Assembly: GCF_036347055.1 (NCBI RefSeq)
Contig: NZ_CP108882.1
Coordinates: 7,738,001 to 7,802,000, forward strand
DNA from: Streptomyces sp. NBC_00820
GTDB lineage: Bacteria > Actinomycetota > Actinomycetes > Streptomycetales > Streptomycetaceae
Direction of reading: 5' to 3'
DNA length: 64,000 nucleotides
Positions within the stretch are counted from its first letter, which is position 1. Every line of letters begins with the position of its first letter. Both the position numbers and the translations under genes were made by a program. The notes below the pieces were generated by a model. It made no database searches, was not told the origin of the DNA, and worked only from the letters and a program-made list of their open reading frames with translations. This document shows, piece after piece, positions 34,937 through 43,548 of the stretch.

Positions 34937-37900
34937 TCACCGTCCTCCCGCCGCGAGCCGCAGCAGGGCGGTTCCGCGTGTGTCACCGAGGCGGGCGAAC
35001 AGGCCGGCCGCGCGGGCGAGCGCGGCCTCGGCGCCGTCCCGGTCGCCCTCCTGTCGCAGCAGCGGCGCCAGCATGAGCTCGACCCAGCCGGCGGCGGACG
35101 TCGACCCCGGAACGTGCTCCAGCGCCCGCGCGCGGGTCAGCAGGGCGACGGCGCCGTCCGCGTCCCCGGCGCTTCGCGCCACCTGCCCGAGGTGCAGCAG
35201 CGTATTGGTGACGCCGGGCAGGTCGTCGGTCTCCTCGAAGTCCGCGAGGACCCGGGCGAACGTGTCCCGCGCGCCGTCGGTGTCGCCCTCGGCCAGCGCG
35301 AGCAGGCCGAGACAGCCGAGAGTGACCCCTTCCTCCCGGCGGTCGCCCATCTCGCGCCGGATCGCCAGGGCCGCGTCGAGAGGCTTGCGCGCCGGCCCGT
35401 GCTCACCCCGGCCGCGCAGGACGTTGCCGAGCACGTTCAGGGCGAGCGACTCCCCGTGCGGGTCGGCCAGCACGCGGAAGCGGTCGACGGCGCGCTCGGC
35501 CGCCGCGACCGCGGCATCGTGGTCTCCCGCCAGGCGGCAGGCCCACGCGTACGTCGTCAGGGCGTGGCCGAGCGCCCGGGGCGGCCCCACGGCCCTGCCC
35601 GAGACCACGGTCTCCTCGAAGCACACCGAGACCTGACCCGCCGGGCCCGCCTCGATCGCGTAGCCCGGTGTCATGACCGGGAAGAACCGTCCGCCGTCCG
35701 CCGTGGCACCCTCCAGCAGCCGCAGACTCCACGCCAGAGCGTCGCGGGCCGCGGCACCTTCGCCCCGGCACAGGGCCCACACGCCCTCCAGGTGCGCCGT
35801 GGCGGCCAGCACCGACGGCTCGCCCGCGTCGAGGGCCAGGGCACGGGCCCGGTCCAGCGCGGGACGGGCCCGTTCCCAGGCGCCGCGCATCCACAGCAGG
35901 ACGGCCTGCTGGTAGTGGGCGTATGCCCGCCCGGTAGGATCCGGCCGCCGCCGCTGGATCGCGACGATCTCCTCGGCGACGTCCTCCAGCAGGGCACCGT
36001 CACCGAGGCGGATCGCCAGCACGGCACGCCCCAGCAGCGCCCTCGCCCGCTGAGGGGTGGGCTCCGGTGCGGCGGCCAGAGCGTCGTCCAGCCAACGCCG
36101 GCCCTCGGCGAGACGCCCCCGTTCGGTCCAGAACAGCCGCAGGGCCACGGCGAGGCGCAGCGCCTCCTCCGGCTCATGGCGCAGCAGCGAACGCAGGGCC
36201 GCCCGCAGGTTGCCGTAGTCGGCCTCCAGCTCCAGCGAGGTCGGCCCCGCGACCCCGGCGGCCGGCTCGCGGTCCCGCGCCAGCGCCAGCGACAGATAGA
36301 AGTGCCGGTGCGCCGCCTCGGCGCCCGCCTGCTCTCCGGCGGCCCGCAGCCGCCCCACGGCGTACTGCCGGATCGTCTCGGGCAACCGGAAGCGGACCTC
36401 CTCCCGCCACGGCTCCACACACACCAGCGACTTGTCGGCCAGCCGTCCGAGGAGGTCCAGCACCGGAGTGCCGCCGGGACCGTTCGCGCACACCGCCTCC
36501 GCGGCCGCCAGCGAGAACCCGCCCGCGAACACGGCGAGCCCGCGGAACAGGCGCCGTTCCTCCTCGTCGAGCAGCCGGTGACTCCACTCCAGGGTGGCCA
36601 GCAAGGTCTCCTGACGGGTCACACCGCGCCGACTGCCTCGGCCGAGCAGCGTCAGCGCGTCGTCGAGTCGCTCGGCGATCTGCCGGGGGGACAGTACGTG
36701 CATCCGGGCCGCCGCGAGTTCCAGCGCCAGCGGCATCCCGTCCAGCCGGAAACATATCCGCGCCACGGCCGCCGCGTTGCCCGCGGTCAGCCGGAAACCC
36801 GGGGACACGTCGGCCGCACGCTCCACGAACAGCCGCACGGCCGCGAACCGGCCCAGCTCCTCGACGGGCGGCAGCCGACGCGGATCGGGCAGCACCAGCG
36901 AGGGCACGCGGAAGGTCCGCTCCCCGTAACTGCGCAACGGCTCCCGGCTGGTCGCGAGAACCAGCACACCGGGACAGCGGGCCACGATCTCCGAGACCAG
37001 AGCGGCACACGCGTCGACCAGATGCTCGCAGTTGTCCAGCACCAGCAGCAGCTCCCGAGTGCCGAGCCGAGCGGTCAGCGCGTCCGCCGAGTTCCCGGCG
37101 CTCCCGGACAAGGGCACCTGCAACCCGAGCGCCGAGGCGACGGCCTCGGGCACGAGATGCGGCTCCGTCAGCGACGCGAGCCCGACGAACGCCGCCCCGT
37201 CCCGGAAGTACCCGGCCCGCCGGCCCGCCACCGCGAGCGCCAGTCGCGTCTTCCCGCAGCCTCCGGCCCCGGTCAGCGTCAGCAGCCGGCTCCGCCCGAG
37301 CAGCCTCTCCACCTCGGCGATCTCACGCTCCCGGCCGATCAGAGCGGTCGCCGGCAACGGCAGACGGTACCGGCGCGCCCCGGGCCGCCGTTCCCCCGCC
37401 TCTGCCGCCTCCGGCTCTCCCGCTTCCGGCTCGGCCGCCTTTTCCGCCCCCGCCTGCGCCGCTCTCGTCTCCGCCTCTTTCGGCTCCACCGAATCGGCCA
37501 GCAGAGTCCGGTACAGGCTCCGTGTCTGCGGGTCCGGATCGGCGCCGCCGTCATGACACGACGCCTCCCGCAGGCGCTCGTACACGGCCAGCGCCTCCCC
37601 GCGCCTACCGGCGCCGGCCAGGGTCCGCATCAGCGCGCGGTGGGCCGGCTCGTGCAGCGGGTCGTCGACGATCAGGGAGCGCAGCACCTCGGCGGCCTCC
37701 TCGGCGCGGTGCTCGCGTTCGAGCGCCTCACCGAGTCCCAGCCGCAAGGCCGCGCGCCGCGTCTCCAGGAGCTCCGCCGCGTCGCTCACCCAGGGCTCGT
37801 ACCGGTCCTCCGGCAACAGGCCCGGCCCGGCCATGTCCAGCGCGGTGCGATGGTCCGCCACGCCTCCTCCGGCCAGGGCCCGCCGGGCCGCTTCGTCGAA

Positions 37901-38233
37901 CGCGTCCAGGTCCACCCGTACGCGACCGTCGGGACCGAGCAGTACCAGGTCGTCCCGGAGTACGACGACATCACCGTCCGCGCCCGAGGAGGCCAGCGCC
38001 CGCCGCACGGCGTGCAGCACCTGGTGCAGATTGTTCGCGGCGGCCGGTCGGGCGAGGTCCGGCCACAGCAGGTCGTACACCCGCTCGCGGTGCAACCGGT
38101 GGCCCGGTGACAGGCAGAGCAGCTTCAGCAGGCTCCGCGCCTTGCGCAGCCGCCACGCCCCGGCGGCGACCGGGCGGTCCTCGACCACCACGGTGAACCC
38201 GCCGAGGAGCCGGATATGTATCGCATCGGCCAT
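34937..38233 (-). CDS. SARP/AfsR-type regulator with NB-ARC ATPase and TPR domain
   Basis: 1098 residues. N-terminal winged helix (~1-95) 'IHIRLLGGFTVVVEDRPVAAGAWRLRKARSLLKLL', then a bacterial transcriptional activation domain (~95-250, 'DAFDEAARRALAG', 'HRALMRTLAGAGRRGEALAVYERL'). The ATPase domain begins ~295 ('ALIGREREIAEVERLL'), with Walker A 'LTGAGGCGKTRLALA' (~320-334) and 'LLLVLDNCEHLVDACAALVSEI'. The last ~450 residues are TPR-like helices ('LALNVLGNVLRGRGEHGPARKPLDAAL'). Such proteins switch on antibiotic or regulatory genes in response to ATP state. ATG 38233 has GAGGG close by; ATG 38245 is the alternative. No biosynthetic cluster is in the window, so its targets are unknown. Confidence 0.9.
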   Translation of the reverse strand: MADAIHIRLLGGFTVVVEDRPVAAGAWRLRKARSLLKLLCLSPGHRLHRERVYDLLWPDLARPAAANNLHQVLHAVRRALASSGADGDVVVLRDDLVLLGPDGRVRVDLDAFDEAARRALAGGGVADHRTALDMAGPGLLPEDRYEPWVSDAAELLETRRAALRLGLGEALEREHRAEEAAEVLRSLIVDDPLHEPAHRALMRTLAGAGRRGEALAVYERLREASCHDGGADPDPQTRSLYRTLLADSVEPKEAETRAAQAGAEKAAEPEAGEPEAAEAGERRPGARRYRLPLPATALIGREREIAEVERLLGRSRLLTLTGAGGCGKTRLALAVAGRRAGYFRDGAAFVGLASLTEPHLVPEAVASALGLQVPLSGSAGNSADALTARLGTRELLLVLDNCEHLVDACAALVSEIVARCPGVLVLATSREPLRSYGERTFRVPSLVLPDPRRLPPVEELGRFAAVRLFVERAADVSPGFRLTAGNAAAVARICFRLDGMPLALELAAARMHVLSPRQIAERLDDALTLLGRGSRRGVTRQETLLATLEWSHRLLDEEERRLFRGLAVFAGGFSLAAAEAVCANGPGGTPVLDLLGRLADKSLVCVEPWREEVRFRLPETIRQYAVGRLRAAGEQAGAEAAHRHFYLSLALARDREPAAGVAGPTSLELEADYGNLRAALRSLLRHEPEEALRLAVALRLFWTERGRLAEGRRWLDDALAAAPEPTPQRARALLGRAVLAIRLGDGALLEDVAEEIVAIQRRRPDPTGRAYAHYQQAVLLWMRGAWERARPALDRARALALDAGEPSVLAATAHLEGVWALCRGEGAAARDALAWSLRLLEGATADGGRFFPVMTPGYAIEAGPAGQVSVCFEETVVSGRAVGPPRALGHALTTYAWACRLAGDHDAAVAAAERAVDRFRVLADPHGESLALNVLGNVLRGRGEHGPARKPLDAALAIRREMGDRREEGVTLGCLGLLALAEGDTDGARDTFARVLADFEETDDLPGVTNTLLHLGQVARSAGDADGAVALLTRARALEHVPGSTSAAGWVELMLAPLLRQEGDRDGAEAALARAAGLFARLGDTRGTALLRLAAGGR

Positions 38234-38366
38234 GGCTGCCCTCATGAGCAGGCTACCGTCCGGCCGCGGCGACGGCTTGCGGGCCGACGGAGCGCTTCGC
38301 GGCCGGCGCAGTCAGCTCGGTCTATGCGGGCGATGCGGCTGACGTGGGCGATGCGGGCAACGCGGT

Positions 38367-38407
38367 GCTCGCCCTGGCGGAACCGTGTGGGTTCCGCCAG
38401 GGCGAGC
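38367..38407. terminator. Perfect 18-bp hairpin terminator of the SapA-like gene
   Basis: Arms at 38367-38384 and 38390-38407 pair perfectly around the loop GTGTG. It lies 51 bp past the stop of the minus-strand SapA-like gene and is one of the strongest hairpins in the window. Confidence 0.8.
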
Positions 38408-38458
38408 TGGTTCACCGCGGGTTCCCGGGCGGCCTGCCGGCCGGGCGGGAGGCGCGGG

Positions 38459-38908
38459 TCACCGGGTGGTGGTGACGCGCTGTTCCTTGAGGGCGGCGCA
38501 GTTGGATCCGGTGACCTGGACGTACACGTTGCTGATGTGGCCGCCCCAGTCGACGCAGTGGGCCTTGCCGTAGACGTAGGCCGGCCCCGCGTACGACGTG
38601 TACAGCCCGTAGTCCTGGTCGCCCGCGTCGGTGTCGGGGACGTAGATCCACGCCGACATCTCCTGCGCGGCGCCCGGGTTGGTCCGGATGGTCACGACGC
38701 AGTTCTTGCCGTTCGAGGAGTTGTACGTCAGGTAGACCGTGCCGAGGGAGCCGATCGGCGCCGAGTTCACGGTCTTGTAGCTGCTTCCGCAGACCTTCTG
38801 CGGAGTGGTGTTGGGTGCGGCGGAGGCCGGTGCCGCCAGAGCGGCGGTGGTCCCGACCGAGAGGGCCGCCAGCGCGGTGGCGGTCAGGACGGATCGACTG
38901 AATCGCAT
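38459..38908 (-). CDS. Secreted SapA-like (spore-associated protein A) family protein
   Basis: 149 residues. Sec signal 'MRFSRSVLTATALAALSVGT' followed by an Ala-rich cleavage site 'APASA' near residue 31. The mature part contains 'VCGSSYKTVNSAPIGSLGTVYLTYNSSNGKNCVVTIRTNP' and 'YAGPAYVYGKAHCVDWGGHISN', the pattern of Streptomyces spore-associated protein A, with four conserved Cys that can form two disulfides. AAGGGGGAAAT precedes the ATG. It is probably an abundant extracellular or spore-coat protein of unknown biochemical role. Monocistronic, with its own strong terminator. Confidence 0.85.
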   Translation of the reverse strand: MRFSRSVLTATALAALSVGTTAALAAPASAAPNTTPQKVCGSSYKTVNSAPIGSLGTVYLTYNSSNGKNCVVTIRTNPGAAQEMSAWIYVPDTDAGDQDYGLYTSYAGPAYVYGKAHCVDWGGHISNVYVQVTGSNCAALKEQRVTTTR

Positions 38909-39313
38909 ATTTCCCCCTTGTAGCTGTTGGAGTTCGTTGCTCCTGTCTGGTGTGACTCGCGGCCCATCCGGATGGTTGTACCTGTCCGCAAGAGATGTCG
39001 GAGCGGGTTGCCGGGGCCGGGGCCGGGGCCGGGGCCGGGGCCGGTACGACCGTCCGGATCCGCCTGTCGCACCGACGTGTTCTGTTTGGAGGGGGTGCCG
39101 TGACTGCCTCCAGGAGGGGTGCCGGCGAGTGTGCGCGCGAGGTCGCGGCCCGAAGGCCGGACGCGTCCTTCCTCGCTGAAACGGTGCCGGTGACGAGGTG
39201 TGCCGGATAAGCGGGGCCGGGTAAATCAGACGCGCGCCGAGCGGGCGCCGCAGAGCCGACCACCCTACACGTGACGTGCGCAGTTGCATGCCGATGGGGC
39301 GTGAACGGCTCGC
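38909..39313. other. Intergenic region upstream of the SapA-like gene
   Basis: About 400 bases. It holds the SapA-like promoter and a run of five GGGGCC units (listed separately). A decayed NDH-2 fragment begins at its right end. No gene or RNA was recognised. Confidence 0.4.
39013..39042 (+). repeat. (GGGGCC)5 hexanucleotide repeat, G-quadruplex-prone
   Basis: Five perfect GGGGCC units in a row. With five runs of four G on the plus strand the sequence can fold into a G-quadruplex. It lies ~100 bp upstream of the SapA-like start. Confidence 0.85.
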
Positions 39314-39834
39314 ATGTGCGACCATCGGTGCCCCCATTCCATCGACACCGCTCCCACCCTGCGGGTCCAGGGCTTCGACCACGTCTGGTCCGCCGGAGAC
39401 AACGCCCAGGTACCCGACCTGGCCGCGGGCGAGGGCGCCTGGTGCCCCCCGAACGCGCAGCACGCGTGCCGGCAGGCCGCCGTCCTCGGCGACAACATCG
39501 TCGCCCGCCTGCGTGGCCGCGCGCAGAAGGAGTACGAGCACAAGAACCTCGGCGCCGTGGCGAGCATCGGCCTGCACAAGGGCGTGGCCGTTCTCTTCGG
39601 CAAGTACCGTCTCAAGGGCCTTCCGGCCTGGTGGTTCCACCGCCTCTACCACGGCAGCCGGGTCCCGACCATGAACCGCAAGATCCGCGTCTTCACCGAC
39701 TGGACGCTTGCCATGTCCTCAGGCGCGAGACCGTCGGCCTTCCGCAACTGGCCCACCCTCGCGACGCCTTCGTCGACGCCACCCTGCCCGAACCGCTGCT
39801 GCGCCGCGCCGACCGGATCGACAGCCTGTCCTGA
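39314..39834 (+). pseudogene. Decayed NDH-2 (NADH dehydrogenase), C-terminal part with frameshift
   Basis: 'GFDHVWSAGDNAQVPDLAAGEGAWCPPNAQHACRQAAVLGDNIVARLRGRAQKEYEHKNLG' and 'GKYRLKGLPAWWFHRLYHGSRVPTMNRKIRVFTDWTL' are the second half of a type II NADH dehydrogenase, including the FAD-contacting 'GDNAQVPDL'. Similarity then jumps frame near 39712-39722 to 'RRETVGLPQLAHPRDAFVDATL' and ends at TGA 39832-39834. The first ~300 residues, including both Rossmann motifs, are missing. It is clearly non-functional. The protein is a different subtype from the intact NDH-2 at 6547-8037. Confidence 0.85.
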
Positions 39835-39837
39835 GCC

Positions 39838-39879
39838 ACGGCACAACAGCTACGGCACAACAGCTACGGCACAACAGCT
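39838..39879 (+). repeat. 14-bp tandem repeat, three perfect units
   Basis: ACGGCACAACAGCT three times, plus a diverged fourth start. It separates two gene remnants. Confidence 0.8.
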
Positions 39880-39899
39880 ACGGGACAACGGGGTCCGGC

Positions 39900-40060
39900 G
39901 TTCCCGTGCCGGGCCCCTCGACGAGCACATCCCGCGCGAGTCCGGTCTCACGCTGTTCAACGTCTTCGCCTCGAAGGAGAAGACGTTGCACGCCAACACG
40001 GGCGCGCACACGGAGCTGCCCAGGTTCGAGGCCGACAGCGCGCGCCGGGTCGGGGCTGTG
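39900..40060 (+). pseudogene. Remnant of an alpha/beta hydrolase C-terminus
   Basis: The plus-strand frame reads 'ESGLTLFNVFASKEKTLHANTGAHTELPRFEADSARRV'. This resembles the end of acetyl-esterase/dienelactone-hydrolase-like proteins, where 'WDAFASKEKTLHANPGGHTGVPAFE' carries the catalytic His. There is no start and no upstream domain. The function is gone; similarity is from memory of the family pattern. Confidence 0.5.
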
Positions 40061-40105
40061 ATGCGGAACGGACTTTTCCGGGCCGAGGTCCGCAAGCGAC
40101 GGTTG

Positions 40106-40930
40106 TCACCGGAGGACGACGGTGACGCCCCGCTTCTCGAAGATCTTCAGAAGCAGGTCGAACAGCGAAACCTCTCCATGTCCGGCGGAGGCCGGCACGC
40201 GCTCGGTCAACCGCGCCCTGGCCTCGGCCGAGGAATCCCAGTGCAAGGTGAACGGAGTGTCCGCGCCCCAGCCGCCTCTCAGGCAGTCGTTCAGAGCGTC
40301 GAGGTTCCAGCCGAAGTATCCGCCGGGCCCGTTGACGGCTTCACCGATCGCGCAGAAGAAGCTGTCCCTGTCGACGACGTGCCGACCGTCCAAGGTGTAC
40401 ACCTGGCCTGCGGGAGCGTCAGGCCTTCCCCGGCGTCGGTACTCCCGGGACCACAGTGCCACGGACAACCACGCCTGCCTGTCCTCGGGGGCGAGCTCGT
40501 GCCACATGCCGGTGCGGTTCAGACGGCCCGTGCGGATCAGATCCCACACTCGTTCCGCTCCGGGCAGGGCGTTCTCGCACCACAGCGTCATCGTGAGGTC
40601 GACGAGACCGGCTCCGCGGGCGGACGGCTCGACGGCGACGACGGTGACATCGCCGACGAAGTAGGACCCCATGGTGGCACCGTCGGTGTCGAGGACGTCG
40701 AAGCAGGCGTTACCCGCCATGGCGCGACGACTGCCGACGTGGGCGACGCTCTTCAGCAGGCCGCCCCGCGGGAGGCAGCCGACGAGGTGCACTCTGCGGG
40801 CTCCCTCCTCATCCGGCAGCGGAGTGAACAGTCCCTCGGCCTCGTGAGCGGAGCCCCAGAAGTCGGTGTCGTCCTCGTCCGAGGCCAGAGCGTACTTCGG
40901 CCCCTGCTCGCCCCGCCCTGGTGATCGCAT
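40106..40930 (-). CDS. Barstar-domain protein (probable RNase inhibitor/immunity type)
   Basis: 274 residues. The C-terminal ~95 residues are a barstar fold: 'VYTLDGRHVVDRDSFFCAIGEAVNGPGGYFGWNLDALNDCLRGGWGADTPFTLHWDSSAEARARL' and 'LFDLLLKIFEKRGVTVVLR', with the conserved 'GYFGWNLDALNDCL' helix that plugs barnase-type RNases. The N-terminal ~165 residues ('YALASDEDDTDFWGSAHEAEGLF', 'RRVHLVGCLP', 'YFVGDVTVVAVEPSARGAGLVDLTMTLW') are an added domain I do not recognise. ATG 40930 has GGGAG nearby; ATG 40942 is upstream in frame. No barnase gene is adjacent, so it may be an orphan immunity protein. Confidence 0.8.
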   Translation of the reverse strand: MRSPGRGEQGPKYALASDEDDTDFWGSAHEAEGLFTPLPDEEGARRVHLVGCLPRGGLLKSVAHVGSRRAMAGNACFDVLDTDGATMGSYFVGDVTVVAVEPSARGAGLVDLTMTLWCENALPGAERVWDLIRTGRLNRTGMWHELAPEDRQAWLSVALWSREYRRRGRPDAPAGQVYTLDGRHVVDRDSFFCAIGEAVNGPGGYFGWNLDALNDCLRGGWGADTPFTLHWDSSAEARARLTERVPASAGHGEVSLFDLLLKIFEKRGVTVVLR

Positions 40931-41022
40931 CGCACTCCCCATGAGAGCGCCGATCCTACCGGTGCCCCCGGAGTCTCCACCCGGTTCGACCGACACCCGG
41001 GCCCGCACTGCCGGGCGGCGCG

Positions 41023-42036
41023 TCAGTCGCTCGGTTCGTTCTCGGGGTTCTCCCGCAGTTCCCGCCAGAACTGCGTGTGGCGCACCACGTACAGCGCGGC
41101 GAAGAGGATCGCGACCTGCAGAGCCACCGCGAGCAGCCAGAAGACGACCTCGCTTGTCAGCTCGTTCGTCAGGTAGGTGAAGTTCATGCCGAAGAACCCG
41201 GTGATGAAGGTCAGCGGAAGGAAGATCGTCGATACGACGGTGAGCCGGTTGATCACGGCGTTCTGCTCACCGCCCACCAGGGACGAATAGGTGACCATGA
41301 CCCGTCTGGTGGCGTCCTGCAGTGACTCGATGGCCGCGAGCGCCTGGGCCATGTTGCGTTCGTACGTGCGGTGCAACGCCCGCCGGTCCTCCGGGACCGC
41401 GCTGTCCACCGCCCGCCGCGCGAGAACTTCCAGCATCGCCTGCACGAAGGGCAGGAGCTCATGGTGGAGCAGGGACGCGCGCCGCCGCAGGAGCGCCAGC
41501 CGGTACACCTGCTGCTGACGCCGCCGTTCGAACATCTCGTCCTCGAGGTCCTCCACCTCCAGGACGCCCTGCGCGGCGGACCGGCGGAACGTCTCCAGGG
41601 CGCCTTGCAGCAGCAGGAACACGCAGGCGATGAGATGGGTCGGCCTGTCGTGCGGCAGGCGGGCGACGAAGTTCTGCAACAGCCCGACCGGACCCCGATG
41701 CATTGTGATCATGTACCGGTCGCCCAGCAGGACGTGCACATGGACCACGTCGTCGTCCACCACCACGGGCATCACGAAGCCGCCGATCCGACCGTCGAAG
41801 TCGGCCCGGACGGGTTCACCGTCCCTGCCGAACCACGCCAGTTGCGGCGAATCCAGCCCCAGCCGATCGGAGACCGTCTGCGCCTCCTCCGGCGGCGTCT
41901 CCTCCAGCAGCTCGATGTCCACCATCAGGCAATCCGAGACCGCCATGCGCTCCCGCGCCTCCGACAGGCTGGTACGCGCGACGACCCCGTCCGGCATCGA
42001 CACCACCGATACGATCACGCTGCCCAGCCTGCGCAC
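41023..42036 (-). CDS. CorA-family divalent cation channel
   Basis: 337 residues. The large N-terminal cytoplasmic region has the long helix expected for CorA ('RRQQQVYRLALLRRRASLLHHELLPFVQAMLEVLAR', 'YERNMAQALAAIESLQDATRRVMVTYSSLVGGEQN'). Two C-terminal membrane helices follow, with the signature 'VSTIFLPLTFITGFFGMNFTYLTNE' (GMN filter) and 'VVFWLLAVALQVAILFAALYVV'. It transports Mg2+ or related divalent cations as a pentamer. The GTG at 42036 is the longest start; an internal ATG ('MPDGVV') could also serve, because the ribosome binding site is weak. Confidence 0.9.
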   Translation of the reverse strand: MRRLGSVIVSVVSMPDGVVARTSLSEARERMAVSDCLMVDIELLEETPPEEAQTVSDRLGLDSPQLAWFGRDGEPVRADFDGRIGGFVMPVVVDDDVVHVHVLLGDRYMITMHRGPVGLLQNFVARLPHDRPTHLIACVFLLLQGALETFRRSAAQGVLEVEDLEDEMFERRRQQQVYRLALLRRRASLLHHELLPFVQAMLEVLARRAVDSAVPEDRRALHRTYERNMAQALAAIESLQDATRRVMVTYSSLVGGEQNAVINRLTVVSTIFLPLTFITGFFGMNFTYLTNELTSEVVFWLLAVALQVAILFAALYVVRHTQFWRELRENPENEPSD

Positions 42037-42216
42037 ACGTCGCGGCTCCCGTGCGGAGAGATAGACGTAAACGCTCGAAGATCCCCCGGACAGGTGCAGC
42101 GCTGTTACCGACTTCCCGCAGACGGGTACGCCCGCCCGCCCGGCCCCGGCAGGGGTACCGCACGCATGGTCACAGCCCTCGTCGCCGGCGTCCCTGAGCG
42201 ACTGGGACCGGGCGCG

Positions 42217-43428
42217 TCACGATGCCGCCGCGTAACAGCGGACGGCCACCAGCTGAGAGGGGCCCCAGCGTTGCTCGACCGTGGCCATCAGTTCCCAGCC
42301 CAGCCGCTCGTACAGGGCCGCCGCGGCGGTGTCGGACGCCACGACGTCGAGCACCGGATGCAGGCCATGACGCCGCGCCTCCGCCACAGCGCGGCCGATC
42401 AGCAGTGCGCCGACCCCGTGCCCCCTGGCCCGCGGGGCCACGAACAGCCGGCCGACCACCGCGGTCGCGTCCTCGCTCGTCCCGGTCCGCTCGCTCCACA
42501 AACCGGGGGCCAGGTCTCCTTCGCCGCTGCGGGACAGGCCGACATGGCCAACGGGACGGCCGCCCAGCTCGGCGACCCAGGCCCCCAGCAGAGCAGCCTG
42601 TGACAACCACTCGTCGGGACGGGCGGGCCAGTTCACCGGGTAGCCGTCACGTCGATGGACCTCCGCGAGAACCCTCACGCAGCTCTCGACATCGCCGTCG
42701 GTCCTCGGCCGCACCAAGGGACCTGATCTCTCCACAGCGGGCCCGAAGCTCTCGGTGTTCACTTCGGCATGGAAACACAGGCCCCGGAGTCCCGACCAGC
42801 CTCTCGCGGCACCCCCTGGAAACAGGCAGGCAGGCAGGCTGGCTGGCAGGTAGGCGACGCGGTTGGCCAGGTCAGGCCGTACGCCCGTATCAACTCGCCC
42901 ATCCGCATCAGCGGTGGGATCCACGTTCCACGTCACGGGCAGATCGCTGCCGCAGAAGACACAGACGAAGTCGTCCTCGCGCACGATGTTGTGCTCCTGG
43001 CAACCGGGGCACCGCCTGAACACCACCTCATGGGTGAAGCCCGAGGGGTGCTTGAGCTCTGCATCGTCCAGAGCACGAGCGACTTCCGACCAGGAGCTGA
43101 CGTCCGGGCAGTACCCGGTGGACTGGTTGCTGACCTCGCCCACAACCCATCGGCCCGACTCGCGTATGAAGCTGATCTCACCGGCGCTCAGAACCATGTC
43201 TCCGCCGGCACAGGCCACGTGCTCGCTTCGTCGCGGCGCCAGCCGAAGCGCACCGTCCGTGCCGACCACGAAGGTGAACGGTTCTGTTAGCTCCGCCGCC
43301 GATCGCTCGACGATCCAGCCGTCGAAGTCGGCCGCCGAGCTGATCCGGCACCCGCCGCTGCCCGGTCGGACCCCGGTCTTCAGCTCGATCGGTCCGACGT
43401 ATCGGTAACCCGGCCTCCGTGCACTCAC
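42217..43428 (-). CDS. In-frame ORF joining a zinc-ribbon protein and a GNAT acetyltransferase
   Basis: 403 residues without a stop. Residues ~1-160 resemble a stand-alone Streptomyces protein: 'GCRISSAADFDGWIVERSAAELTEPFTFVVGTDGALRLAPRRSEHVACAGG', then a zinc ribbon 'RRCPGCQEHNIVREDDFVCVFCGSDLP'. A linker with a GCAG-type microsatellite (42826-42855) follows. Residues ~223-403 are a GNAT N-acetyltransferase: 'LVRPRTDGDVESCVRVLAEVH', acetyl-CoA motif 'RLFVAPRARGHGVGALLIGRAVAEA', 'LDVVASDTAAAALYERLGWELM'. The zinc-ribbon half normally seems to end near 'LPxxWNVD', so a lost stop may have fused two genes. A separate GNAT start at GTG 42762 is possible. Substrate unknown. Confidence 0.65.
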   Translation of the reverse strand: MSARRPGYRYVGPIELKTGVRPGSGGCRISSAADFDGWIVERSAAELTEPFTFVVGTDGALRLAPRRSEHVACAGGDMVLSAGEISFIRESGRWVVGEVSNQSTGYCPDVSSWSEVARALDDAELKHPSGFTHEVVFRRCPGCQEHNIVREDDFVCVFCGSDLPVTWNVDPTADADGRVDTGVRPDLANRVAYLPASLPACLFPGGAARGWSGLRGLCFHAEVNTESFGPAVERSGPLVRPRTDGDVESCVRVLAEVHRRDGYPVNWPARPDEWLSQAALLGAWVAELGGRPVGHVGLSRSGEGDLAPGLWSERTGTSEDATAVVGRLFVAPRARGHGVGALLIGRAVAEARRHGLHPVLDVVASDTAAAALYERLGWELMATVEQRWGPSQLVAVRCYAAAS

Positions 43429-43548
43429 GTGAGCCAAGCTAAAGCACTTCCGACGGTGGCGGCGGCCGATACCGCCACCCAGGAACGGAAATTGGCGTAG
43501 AGCTGGGCGTTGGATCACGGCGGCGGGCAGCCGTTTAGGGTCGAGGTC

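Noticed and set aside
34829-38110. 1093-codon plus-strand open frame opposite the SARP gene
   Set aside because: The minus strand encodes a full winged-helix, BTAD, ATPase and TPR protein. The antisense product is Gln/Arg/Gly/Pro-rich and matches nothing.
34937-38908. SARP regulator as the pathway activator of a biosynthetic gene cluster in the window
   Set aside because: No polyketide synthase, NRPS, terpene cyclase or similar gene is nearby. The P450 and ABM genes are 16 kb away among unrelated genes.
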